From NCBI GenBank assembly GCA_023249635.1, contig JAHFCH010000033.1, positions 1 through 40,249 of the forward strand: a stretch of DNA of 40,249 nt, read 5' to 3'. Within the stretch, counting starts at the first letter, position 1, and each line of letters opens with the position of its first letter. The position numbers were made by a program, and so were the translations under genes. This document shows positions 24,819-32,131 of this stretch, in pieces. This DNA is from Fibrobacterota bacterium. GTDB taxonomy: Bacteria; Fibrobacterota; Fibrobacteria; UBA11236. The notes below the pieces were generated by a model. The model ran no database searches. It was not told the DNA's origin and worked only from the letters and a program-made list of their open reading frames with translations.

Positions 24819-25272
24819 ACTGGATGGGCTGCGGCGGGGGAGGGTTCTTGGAACCGAAATTCAAACCCGCCAGTACCACGCTGGTTACCCCGACGGCGGC
24901 AGCGGCCCCAATGGCGATCTTGGCGAGCTTGAGACCCTTGTCCGCCTGCTCCACCCGTACCTTTTCGTAGGCATTGAAATCCTCTGGCCCCGCGATAATG
25001 CGCCCGCCAGCGGCGGTCACATGGGCGGGCAGGTTTTCCCTCGGCTCGGCAAGCAGACTCGCATAGGTCCCCTCGCCAGGCCCGGGTAGTTCGGAAAGCG
25101 GATGTCCCAGGTTCGGCGCAGCGTTGGTCGGCAGGGCGCCATGGCCGGTTGAGGCCGGGCCGGTTCCCGGCGCGGACTCCTCCGGAACGGGGCGCGGCCC
25201 GATCGTTCCCTGGGAGGTGGAGGGTTGGTGCAAGCGGGCTTGCATACGATGGTTCTCGACGTACCCTGGCAT
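24817..25272 (-). CDS. Hypothetical protein, Pro-rich with C-terminal membrane segment
   Basis: A 151-residue protein of unknown family. The start is well supported: AAAGGAG lies eight bases before the ATG at 25272. Residues 15-75 are rich in Pro, Gly, Ser and Thr and are probably disordered. A short amphipathic part (about 90-117) leads into one hydrophobic segment at about 119-138 (IAIGAAAAVGVTSVVLAGL), then a tail with PPPP at 144-147. There is no N-terminal signal, so it may be tail-anchored with its N-terminus in the cytoplasm. The PPPP run makes EF-P dependence plausible. It lies downstream of the acyltransferase gene on the same strand with a 125-base spacer, so separate transcription is likely. 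Confidence 0.7.
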   Translation of the reverse strand: MPGYVENHRMQARLHQPSTSQGTIGPRPVPEESAPGTGPASTGHGALPTNAAPNLGHPLSELPGPGEGTYASLLAEPRENLPAHVTAAGGRIIAGPEDFNAYEKVRVEQADKGLKLAKIAIGAAAAVGVTSVVLAGLNFGSKNPPPPQPIQ

Positions 25273-25397
25273 GGGACACGCTCCTTTCGCGTATCGGGGA
25301 AAGGTAAGGAATCGCGCGCTGGGCGGGGTTACGGTATAGTTACGGCGGAAGACGAAGTTACACGGGCTTCGATTTCCGCATCGATTGCGGAAAAACC
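25273..25397 (-). promoter_or_regulatory. Spacer with GTTACGG repeats and a hairpin
   Basis: GTTACGG occurs at 25328-25334 and 25339-25345 (11 bases apart) with a further GTTAC at 25357. An 8-bp-arm hairpin, TTTCCGCA (25373-25380) and TGCGGAAA (25386-25393), starts just past the acyltransferase stop, but no T-run follows on the minus strand. The hairpin may slow or end acyltransferase transcription, and the repeats may belong to the promoter of the 151-residue protein. Confidence 0.35.
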
Positions 25398-26273
25398 TTA
25401 CTTCGCAAGAACCGTCAGGGTCTCCGCGCGGTTACGGGGTGATACCGCAAAAATCTTCGGATAGGACCAATTCCATTGCTCCGGCGCCTGGGCGACGGCA
25501 GCCTCAAGGAAGGCGCGGAGCGCTGATGCGTCCGGCCGCGCCATCCCGGGGTGGAAACGGAAAACCGTAACGCCATCGATTCCGAGGAACGCGGATACGG
25601 GGATGAAGGCGCAGTCCTGCCGGGCGAGGAAGCGCAACATACGTCCGGGGTAGGGCACTTGCACCCGATCCCAAAGTTCCAGGAATTCGTTTTCGCCGGA
25701 CGGACCCGGGTATTGGTCGGCCATCAAGGCCAGTACTCCGCCTTGGGAGAGCACCGCGCGCAAGCCCTGCTCCAAGCCCTTTTCGCCTCCGGCGCCGGTA
25801 CGGAGAATGCGTTTGCCTTCGCCTTCCCGCCCCGTGGCCAGGTATTCCGTCAGGGTGGGCGCGAATGCCGGTGCGGTCAGGATCAGGAACGGTTTGCCGG
25901 CCGGGGCGGGCGGAATCCTATGCAGCATTTCCAACGGGCCTGCATGCAATCCGATGAGAACGACGGGCCTTCCGGAGGCCAGGGCCGCCTGATAATGTCC
26001 GGTGCCTTCGCTGCGATGGCGCGGCAAGGGCCCGCCATGCGCCTTCAGCCCCAGCAACAGCAGCCTCGCCCGCATGCGGTAATATCGGCTTAGGCCCAAC
26101 CGCTCCCGGAAAGGCGAAGCCGCGAACGCGGCGCGCAATCGGCGCGCATGGGCGCGACGGAACAGGGGATAAGCATATAGCGCAGGAACCATCAGGGCGA
26201 GGGCCAGGGAAATGGGAATCCGCCGGAGGCCGCGCAGAAGCAAGACGGCCAGCCATCCCGCCATAGCGGTCAT
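25398..26273 (-). CDS. LpxL/HtrB-like acyltransferase
   Basis: A 291-residue membrane-bound acyltransferase of the lysophospholipid/lipid A acyltransferase superfamily. An N-terminal hydrophobic segment (about 5-36) would anchor it in the inner membrane. The catalytic motif HX4E is HAGPLE (His110, Glu115), preceded by GRPVVLIGLH. The block MADQYPGPSGENEF resembles the acyl-donor and acceptor region, and WNWSYPKI near the end stands where LpxL has its conserved WxHRRFK-type motif. LpxL adds secondary acyl chains to Kdo2-lipid IVA; with this divergence the substrate could also be another lipid. It follows the M28 peptidase gene by four bases, implying cotranscription. The superfamily is secure; the substrate is not. 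Confidence 0.78.
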   Translation of the reverse strand: MTAMAGWLAVLLLRGLRRIPISLALALMVPALYAYPLFRRAHARRLRAAFAASPFRERLGLSRYYRMRARLLLLGLKAHGGPLPRHRSEGTGHYQAALASGRPVVLIGLHAGPLEMLHRIPPAPAGKPFLILTAPAFAPTLTEYLATGREGEGKRILRTGAGGEKGLEQGLRAVLSQGGVLALMADQYPGPSGENEFLELWDRVQVPYPGRMLRFLARQDCAFIPVSAFLGIDGVTVFRFHPGMARPDASALRAFLEAAVAQAPEQWNWSYPKIFAVSPRNRAETLTVLAK

Positions 26274-26277
26274 GGAC

Positions 26278-27201
26278 CTAATCGAGGCCCCGGAAAGCGA
26301 GGCTGGCCGCCACGCGGCCTACCGCTCCCAGACTATGCGCGGAACATTTGTCCGGGGTATCGCCTTGGGTATGCCAAGCGGGATATTGGAAATCGATGAT
26401 GTCCACGGCGGGCAGCCCTTTTTGCTGCAGGGGCATATGGTCATCCAGGACCGAAGGGCCGGGGCGCGCTTCGAACTGGGGGATGCCCAGGGCCTTGGCC
26501 CGCGCCCAGATCTTGGCGACCACGGCCGGGCTTTGCTTCAGGGAATTCTGTTCCATGGGCAGGCTTAAATCCTTGTCGCCCACCATGTCGAAAAGCAACA
26601 CGTAGTCGAGATTGGCCGCGGGCAGGTTATCGGCGAAATAACGCGCCCCCAGGAAATATTCCTCGATGTTGCCTTCCTTCCCGTAATCCTCCCCGTCGAA
26701 GAGGACCAGGTATACGGTTTGCAAAGGCGCTTTCTTCTTCATGCCGTTGGCGAGCTCCATCAAGATGGCCGAACCCGAGGCCCCGTCATTGGCGCCGGTG
26801 ATGGGTTGGGTGGCGAGCATCTCGCTGGCCTCCTGATCGGCCCGCGGGCGCGAATCCCAATGGGCGCAGAGCACGATGGGCTTGCGGCCCGCCTCCCGCC
26901 CGGGAATGGTGACGATGAGATTGGTGAGCGGAACCTTGTGGCCATCGCCCATGTCCGCATGCTGGAAGGATTGGGCGGATACGGCGAATCCCAGGCCGCG
27001 GAAATGCGCGGTAAAATAGGCGATGGCTTTGCGCTGCGCTTCGCTTCCGGGAATCCGCGGTCCCATCGCGCATTGTTCCTTCAGATATCGGTATGCCCGC
27101 GTGGAGTCGAAGGCGGGTTCGCCGCCTTTGGCTTTGGCAGGAGTGGTCGCCGCTACGGCGGCGGAGGTAAGGCTGGCGGAAAGCAGAAGGGCGATGAGCA
27201 T
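26278..27201 (-). CDS. M28-family zinc peptidase (aminopeptidase or glutaminyl-cyclase-like)
   Basis: A 307-residue exported protein. The signal MLIALLLSASLTSAAVA is hydrophobic but lacks basic residues; an in-frame TAG three codons upstream of the ATG excludes a longer version, and no clear ribosome binding site is present. The M28 metal-site motifs are all visible: HWDSRP (His114), GANDGASG (Asp139), FDGEDYG (Glu171), FDMVGDKD (about 204-211) and YPAWHTQGDTPDKCS near the end. The size, the DDHMPL motif and the WHT motif are shared with secreted glutaminyl cyclases, so either peptide hydrolysis or pyroglutamate formation is possible. It is upstream of the acyltransferase and divergent from the amidase gene. 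Confidence 0.85.
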   Translation of the reverse strand: MLIALLLSASLTSAAVAATTPAKAKGGEPAFDSTRAYRYLKEQCAMGPRIPGSEAQRKAIAYFTAHFRGLGFAVSAQSFQHADMGDGHKVPLTNLIVTIPGREAGRKPIVLCAHWDSRPRADQEASEMLATQPITGANDGASGSAILMELANGMKKKAPLQTVYLVLFDGEDYGKEGNIEEYFLGARYFADNLPAANLDYVLLFDMVGDKDLSLPMEQNSLKQSPAVVAKIWARAKALGIPQFEARPGPSVLDDHMPLQQKGLPAVDIIDFQYPAWHTQGDTPDKCSAHSLGAVGRVAASLAFRGLD

Positions 27202-27334
27202 GGGGGTAATCTAAAAAACAATCGCCTCCGGGTCCGCCGAATGGAAACGAGTTTACGAATCGTAACTTCCCGGCGAAGTTGACGTTACGGGGTGCCGGGC
27301 CTCTAGGTCTATATTGGATTCCTCGGAGGACCTC
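27202..27334. promoter_or_regulatory. Divergent spacer with overlapping dyads
   Basis: Two dyads overlap: TTACGA-A-TCGTAA at 27253-27265 and AACTTC (27264-27269) with GAAGTT (27275-27280). TTGACG at 27279-27284 could be a -35 box for the amidase gene, with TCTAGG 17 bases further as a poor -10. GTTACGG follows at 27284-27290. A good GGAGG ribosome binding site lies five bases before the amidase ATG at 27335. Binding here could affect both the M28 gene and the amidase gene. Confidence 0.4.
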
Positions 27335-28180
27335 ATGAAGATTGCCAAGCACCTGCTCCAGGGAGATACCGCCCAGAAAGTCGCCCAAGGCGACACGCCC
27401 AACAAAGGCGGCAAGTTCGCGACCGGCCGCCCGGATACCATCGTGATCCATTTCACCGCCGGGCGCGACGCCAAATCGGCCATCAAGACCTTGACCGATC
27501 CCAAGGTGAAGGCTTCGGCGCATCTCGTGGTGGGCCGCGACGGCAGCATCACCCAACTGGTCCCTTTCGATACCGTGGCCTGGCATGCGGGCAAGAGCGA
27601 ATATGACGGCCGCATAGGCCTCAATGAATATTCCATCGGTATCGAGATCGACAACGCGGGACGCCTGGAAAAGCAGGGGGACAAATTCCTTTCCTGGTTC
27701 GGCAGGGAGTACCAGGCAGGCGACGTATTCGAAGGCGTTCACCGCAACGAAACGGCGCCGACCTTATGGCACCGCTACCAGGAACAGGACATCGAGATCG
27801 TCCGGCAAATCTGCGCCTTGCTCATCCAGACCTATCCCATCAAACAGATCCTGGGACATGAGGAGATCGCCCCCGGACGCAAAACCGATCCCGGCCCGGC
27901 CTTCCCACTGGACAAGTTCCGGGAGAAACTGCTCGGCGCGGACCGCCATGAGAACGACGCCCCGGTTCCCCCGGCGACCAAGGCCCTGGGTAACGGGGTG
28001 GTTACCGCCTCTTCGCTGAACATACGGCGCGATCCCATCGCTTCGGCCCCCAAGGCCGCCGACCCGTTGCCGCAGGGAGCCGCAGTGCGAATCCTGGCAC
28101 GCAAGCCGGGTTGGCTTTACGTGGCGGCGGAGTGCAAAGGTTGGGTATCCGAAGAGTTCATCAAGGCTTCGGGCGCCTAG
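27335..28180 (+). CDS. N-acetylmuramoyl-L-alanine amidase (Amidase_2) with SH3b domain
   Basis: A 281-residue protein that should cut the amide bond between MurNAc and L-Ala in peptidoglycan. The start at 27335 has GGAGG five bases upstream; a TTG at 27314 is less likely. The Amidase_2 domain covers about 25-205: His39 in VIHFTAG, NEYSIGIEI (98-106), and LGHEEIAPGRKTDPG with His175, Lys183 and Asp185 complete the zinc site. A bacterial SH3-like domain follows at about 212-281 (SSLNIRRDP through GWVSEEF), which usually binds the wall. There is no signal peptide or lipobox, so it would stay in the cytoplasm (AmpD-like recycling) or leave by another route; the SH3b domain makes the second odd but attractive. 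Its stop codon overlaps that of the convergent ThuA-like gene. Confidence 0.87.
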   Translation: MKIAKHLLQGDTAQKVAQGDTPNKGGKFATGRPDTIVIHFTAGRDAKSAIKTLTDPKVKASAHLVVGRDGSITQLVPFDTVAWHAGKSEYDGRIGLNEYSIGIEIDNAGRLEKQGDKFLSWFGREYQAGDVFEGVHRNETAPTLWHRYQEQDIEIVRQICALLIQTYPIKQILGHEEIAPGRKTDPGPAFPLDKFREKLLGADRHENDAPVPPATKALGNGVVTASSLNIRRDPIASAPKAADPLPQGAAVRILARKPGWLYVAAECKGWVSEEFIKASGA

Positions 28181-29370
28181 GGAAATCGCCAGGTAATCCG
28201 CCTGGGGAAAAACGGGGCGGGACCAAGCATGTGGCCAATGTCCCGCGCGCGTCCCAGCGCATCGGTCTCCCAAAGAGTAAACCGGGCTTCGCCCCCGAAC
28301 TGCCGGTACATGCGCGGCGATAGCCCGGTCACTGACCAGGCAAAATCCTGCGGGCGCACTCCCTTCTTATAAGTTCCCATCCCGAAGGGTGTAGGGACAT
28401 AGGGTGACACGTAGGTTACATCGGCTTTTTCCGGGATGGCCGCTTCCATACCCAGGGACCAGAAAGCCGCGTTCACGATCATCCTGCGGAGGCCTTCGTT
28501 CTCGAGATCGACCGATGCCCCCATGGTGGTCGTGAAGATGCGGCAGGTTTTTCCGGAATCGCCGGTATAGGTCTTGGTCCAAGCGATCGGCATCAAAACC
28601 TTCCCCTGCGCGGGCGCATCGCCCGGTTGCATGCCCGCGAGCACCTGACCGTCCATCAGCACGTCGGCGTCGCCATTGAGCGTCGTGACCTTGTATACGT
28701 CCGTGGGTCCCCAGATATCCGCTACCCCTTTAAGGATCGGATGGGTTTTGCGCGACTCCCTCGGCAGGCCTCGGGTGCTTTGCGACCCATGCGCGCCGTA
28801 ATGATCGATCCAGGTTTCCCCCAACACCTGCCGCCCGAAGCCTCCCGGGTAGCCGGGCTTGCCGTTCATCCCGTATTTCGCGAACGGGCTTTCGGGATGA
28901 TCCTCGTATAGGAAGGCATGGGTCGAAGTCCGCAACCCGATGACGGGTTTTCCGGAATTGAGGTGAGCCACGAAAGGCTCCATATCCTTGTCGCTCCATT
29001 CCCGGAAACGCAGGAGCATGATCACCAAATCCGCCTTGCGTATCAGGGTGGTTCCCGCGATGCGATTCTGGTTGTCCGGATTGATCTGGCCGGTCGCGGA
29101 ATCCTGGGAGAAGAGCACCGTGCATGTGAACCCTTGCCGGCGCGCGAGGATTTGCGCCAGCATGGGCAGACCCTCTTCGGAGCGGTACTCTTCGTCTCCG
29201 GCCAGGAATACGATGCGCTTACCCAGGCCGGGACCGGCGTTGCCGATGTACTCGACGTAGGGTAGGGAAGCCGGCTGGGCTTGGGCGGGGACGGATAGCG
29301 CAAAGATAATCAGCGCCAATCCCAGAGCGCTACGGGCCTCGGGTAGGATCAATCGGTTGCACACGGCCAT
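28177..29370 (-). CDS. ThuA-like domain protein, secreted
   Basis: A 397-residue protein with an N-terminal signal (hydrophobic ALGLALIIFALSVPAQAQ). The ThuA-like fold, related to class I glutamine amidotransferases, spans about 50-310: GKRIVFLAGDEEYRSEEGLP opens it, then DLVIMLLRFREWSD, GKPVIGLRTSTHAF and RIFTTTMGAS. The fold is named from trehalose utilisation genes, but its chemistry is poorly known; in many bacteria such proteins sit with sugar hydrolases or oxidoreductases, which are absent here. The C-terminal 70 residues are not recognised. A GGAAAGG lies about 11 bases before the ATG. The gene seems to be alone on its strand, with a 116-base spacer to queA. Confidence 0.8.
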   Translation of the reverse strand: MAVCNRLILPEARSALGLALIIFALSVPAQAQPASLPYVEYIGNAGPGLGKRIVFLAGDEEYRSEEGLPMLAQILARRQGFTCTVLFSQDSATGQINPDNQNRIAGTTLIRKADLVIMLLRFREWSDKDMEPFVAHLNSGKPVIGLRTSTHAFLYEDHPESPFAKYGMNGKPGYPGGFGRQVLGETWIDHYGAHGSQSTRGLPRESRKTHPILKGVADIWGPTDVYKVTTLNGDADVLMDGQVLAGMQPGDAPAQGKVLMPIAWTKTYTGDSGKTCRIFTTTMGASVDLENEGLRRMIVNAAFWSLGMEAAIPEKADVTYVSPYVPTPFGMGTYKKGVRPQDFAWSVTGLSPRMYRQFGGEARFTLWETDALGRARDIGHMLGPAPFFPRRITWRFP

Positions 29371-29406
29371 GGATACCCCAGCCTTTCCAAGATACCCGGA
29401 CGGGTG

Positions 29407-29448
29407 GATTCCGGATCGGCCATCCGGGGCGATTATCCGGCCGGAATC
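29407..29448. repeat. Inverted repeat in the queA-thuA spacer
   Basis: GATTCCGG at 29407-29414 and CCGGAATC at 29441-29448 form an 8-bp stem with a 26-base loop. It sits between the queA stop and the ThuA-like start, both on the minus strand. No T-run follows on the minus strand, so a regulatory dyad or a weak termination aid are both possible. Confidence 0.4.
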
Positions 29449-29486
29449 GGCCTATCCCGCCATGGACCAACCGGGATCCCGCGACT

Positions 29487-30542
29487 TCACAGGATCAGGT
29501 TCGCATCCCCGAACTCATGCCACAGGTATCCCTCGTGCAGGGCCGCCTGGTACAAAGCGTCCAATCTTGCCGGCGGCAGAAAGGCCGAAAGCAGATCGAG
29601 ATGGCTGGCATGGGGTTCATGGAATCCGGTCAACAGCCCATCCACCGCCTTGAGGCGATGGCTGGGCGTGATGCGCAGGCACGTGCGTCCCGACTCGGCC
29701 AGCACCCTCCCGGCTTCGTCGCTGACGGTTTCCAGCGCGCGCACCACGGTGGTACCTACCGCGATTATCCTGCCTCCGCGGAGCCTGGCCGCGTTGATGG
29801 CCCCGGCCGCGGCGGCTTCGATACGGAAAGGTTCCACCGATGCGGGATGGCCCGCGTCGAAATCCTCGTCCAGGTAGGAAGAAAGGCCCGCATGCAGTAC
29901 CAGGAAGGCCGCGCCGATGCCGCGCCGCTTGAGATCCAGCAGCAATTTCCAACTGAAGGCGCGACCCGCCGACGGCATTTCCATGGAACCCGGTTCGCTG
30001 GCGTACACGGTCTGGTAGAAATCCAGATCCCAGGGCGCCGCGGAATACCAGTAACGCACAGGTTGCCCCAGGCGCGATAGGCATTCCACCAGCCCTGCGC
30101 CGGCATGGGAGAAGCGCACGCGCCAAAGCCGATCCACCAGGGTATCCCGATCCAGAACCGCGGCCGAAAACGAACCTTCGGCCCCGAAGCGGAGGCATTG
30201 GCCGCGCAGATCTCCGAGCCACGGTTCCTCGGCGAGGGAAAGCGGCAGGGCCGACCAGGTATCGTCCTCGTTACGCCGGGCCAGGCGGATGAGGATTGCG
30301 CCCCCGCCAGGAAGCGTCGCCTTCAAGGTGGCGGGCAAGGTGCGGCTGGCATTGAATACGAGGCAATCGCCGGCGCGCAGGAAATCCCCGATATGGTCGA
30401 ACCGCGTATGCGTCAGCGCTCCGGTGGCGCGGTCCGCGGCCAGCAGCCTCACTTGATCGCGTGCCAGGCCGCGCTTCTCGGGAGGCTCCCGGGCCAACAG
30501 GGAATCGGGCAGTTCGAAGCGGATGGGGGAGGCGGCGACCAT
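29487..30542 (-). CDS. QueA-family S-adenosylmethionine:tRNA ribosyltransferase-isomerase, divergent
   Basis: A 351-residue member of the QueA family. QueA moves the ribosyl part of SAM onto preQ1 in tRNA to give epoxyqueuosine. Recognisable blocks are YQTVYA followed by a Gly/Ser/Pro segment ending in SAGRAFS, RIIAVGTTVVRALE, and the C-terminal HEGYLWHEFGDANLIL (compare YGDAMLIL in QueA). Differences from classical QueA: AGLHFT is replaced by AGRAFS, LHVGxGTF by LHAGLSSY, and TNFHLPKSTLL by TGFHEPHASHLDLL. These place it in a diverged branch also annotated QueA in other bacteria. No other queuosine gene is present here. It follows the SDR gene by three bases. The family is secure; queuosine synthesis is less so, and I leave the symbol blank. 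Confidence 0.78.
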   Translation of the reverse strand: MVAASPIRFELPDSLLAREPPEKRGLARDQVRLLAADRATGALTHTRFDHIGDFLRAGDCLVFNASRTLPATLKATLPGGGAILIRLARRNEDDTWSALPLSLAEEPWLGDLRGQCLRFGAEGSFSAAVLDRDTLVDRLWRVRFSHAGAGLVECLSRLGQPVRYWYSAAPWDLDFYQTVYASEPGSMEMPSAGRAFSWKLLLDLKRRGIGAAFLVLHAGLSSYLDEDFDAGHPASVEPFRIEAAAAGAINAARLRGGRIIAVGTTVVRALETVSDEAGRVLAESGRTCLRITPSHRLKAVDGLLTGFHEPHASHLDLLSAFLPPARLDALYQAALHEGYLWHEFGDANLIL

Positions 30543-30545
30543 GGC

Positions 30546-31346
30546 TCACTCTCTTCCCGCCGGCACGGAATCGCGTTCCGTCCCTTGCTTCGCCTCGTCG
30601 GCCGCGGCCACGCTGAGCCAATCTTCCTGGGCGCGGAAACGCTTGCCGCTCACCGGCGCCGATGCGTCCGAGGCAAGGTAGACGAAGGCCTCCGTGACCG
30701 AAGCCGGATCGGCCCACTCGGCGGGATCGCCATCGGGCTCGGCCGCGCGGTGCATGTCGGTATTCAGGTTACCCGGGTCGACCCAATTCACCCGGATGCC
30801 CGTGCCTTCCAGTTCCGCCGCCCAGGTCTGGGACAACCCCTCGAGACCGAATTTGGAAATGCCATAGGCGCCCCAGCCCGGGTACCCGGTAACACCCGCG
30901 TCACTGGTCACGTTGATGATGGAGCCGCCCCGGGCCAGCATGCCGGGCACCAGCTTGCGGGTGAGCAGGAAAGGCGCGATGAGATTGGTATCCAGCACGC
31001 GGCGGAATTCCTCCAAGGGATAATCCAGCAGGTATGGCATGGGCGAAGGCCCTAGCGCCGACGCGTTGTTCACCACCACGTCCACGCGGCCTTCGAACTC
31101 GGCCAGGGTCGCGGCCGCGACGCGTTCCACCGCCTTGCTGTGCCGCAAATCGGCTGGCAGCGCCAGCACCCGCGTGCGCGGCGACAGCGAGCGGATCTCC
31201 TCGCGTACCTGGTACAACCGATCCGCATGCCGGGCCACCAGGCTCAGGGCCGCAGCACCTTCGCGCGCGAACTCGAGCGCCAATTGGCGGCCCAGCCCCT
31301 TGGATGCCCCGGTGATCAGGATATGCTTGCCTTCCAAGCGCTTCAT
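30546..31346 (-). CDS. Short-chain dehydrogenase/reductase
   Basis: A 266-residue classical SDR. The ATG at 31346 has GGAGG six bases upstream and overlaps the regulator stop (ATGA), so a longer upstream start that reads through Arg-rich out-of-frame sequence is rejected. The cofactor motif is GASKGLG, followed by NNAS, and the catalytic site is complete: Ser in NVTSD and YGISK for Tyr and Lys. The sequence WVDPGNLNTDM lies in the substrate region. An Arg following the first strand (VARHADRL) suggests NADPH. The substrate is unknown. It lies between the Fe-S-type regulator and queA in one tight operon, so it may act in a redox or tRNA-related response. Confidence 0.87.
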   Translation of the reverse strand: MKRLEGKHILITGASKGLGRQLALEFAREGAAALSLVARHADRLYQVREEIRSLSPRTRVLALPADLRHSKAVERVAAATLAEFEGRVDVVVNNASALGPSPMPYLLDYPLEEFRRVLDTNLIAPFLLTRKLVPGMLARGGSIINVTSDAGVTGYPGWGAYGISKFGLEGLSQTWAAELEGTGIRVNWVDPGNLNTDMHRAAEPDGDPAEWADPASVTEAFVYLASDASAPVSGKRFRAQEDWLSVAAADEAKQGTERDSVPAGRE

Positions 31347-32041
31347 TTTCCGCCTCCGTGTTGGTTTTTCCTGGGCGTTCCGGCAGGTGCGGACGCGGGC
31401 GCGATGGAATACACGCAGCGCCGGTCGCCGGAAAGCAGATGTTCTTCGCGCACCACCTTGGCGCCCGGTCCCATCAGGTCGCTGAATACCTGCCATTCGC
31501 TCTGGCAGAATCCCTGGCAGGTCTTGGCCGCGGTGCAGATGGGGCAATGGTTCTCGATGAGCCGGAAACCGCCTCCCGGCGCGGCCTCGACTTCCGTCAT
31601 ATACCCTTCGCGATCGCGGATTTTCGCCAGCGCCTTCACCTTTTCCTTAAGGCTTCCCGCTTCCGGCATTCCCGCCGCGTATTCCTCCGATTGGTGGCGC
31701 GTGCGCGCATCCAGCAGCTTCTGCATGCCTTGCGTGCCGTAGACTTCCTGCAGCGAACCGAGCAAGCCCGCTGTGAGCAGCGCGTGGGCATCGGGGAACA
31801 CCCGGTTGGCGGCCTCCGTGAGGGCCCAGCGGTATCCGGGACGTCCCCGTTGTCCCGGGCGCGCAGGCTCCGGTTCCGAGACGACCATCTTCTCCTCCAC
31901 CAGCGAGGAGAGTTGCAAGCCTACCGCCATGGGGGTGATTCCCAAGCGTTTGGCCAGGAACTTCGCCTCTTGCGGACCCTCGCGCTTGAGGATATCCAGG
32001 ATGGCATGACGCGTGCTTTTGGGGGGAGGGGTGTTCTTCAT
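31343..32041 (-). CDS. HTH transcriptional regulator with Fe-S-type Cys cluster (SufR/COG2345-like)
   Basis: A 232-residue regulator. A winged helix-turn-helix of ArsR/DeoR style occupies about 8-75 (TRHAILDILKREG, then GITPMAVGLQLSSL, then RPGYRW for the wing). The C-terminal part has the Cys pattern of SufR-like proteins: NHCPIC (Cys166, Cys169), KTCQGFCQSEW (Cys175, Cys179) and SGDRRCVY (Cys209), which should hold a 4Fe-4S or similar cluster that senses oxygen or iron state. PPP at 5-7 makes EF-P help plausible. It leads the operon regulator-SDR-queA with a 4-base overlap to the SDR. An 11-bp-arm dyad 26 bases upstream suggests autoregulation. No suf genes are in the window. Confidence 0.83.
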   Translation of the reverse strand: MKNTPPPKSTRHAILDILKREGPQEAKFLAKRLGITPMAVGLQLSSLVEEKMVVSEPEPARPGQRGRPGYRWALTEAANRVFPDAHALLTAGLLGSLQEVYGTQGMQKLLDARTRHQSEEYAAGMPEAGSLKEKVKALAKIRDREGYMTEVEAAPGGGFRLIENHCPICTAAKTCQGFCQSEWQVFSDLMGPGAKVVREEHLLSGDRRCVYSIAPASAPAGTPRKNQHGGGK

Positions 32042-32066
32042 GATCCGAAGATACGACGGAACGGGT

Positions 32067-32094
32067 ATTAAGTAAAGGAAAAACTTTAGTTAAT
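32067..32094. promoter_or_regulatory. AT-rich operator dyad upstream of the HTH regulator
   Basis: ATTAAGTAAAG at 32067-32077 and CTTTAGTTAAT at 32084-32094 are inverted copies with one mismatch in 11 bases and a 6-base spacer (GAAAAA). The block is strikingly AT-rich in a GC-rich setting and lies 26 bases upstream of the regulator start on the minus strand, where a promoter is expected. It is a good candidate for autoregulation. It differs from the CAAC-N6-GTTG site known for cyanobacterial SufR. Confidence 0.6.
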
Positions 32095-32131
32095 GTGCGG
32101 AATATCACCCTAACAAGGAGGGGAGGGAGGT

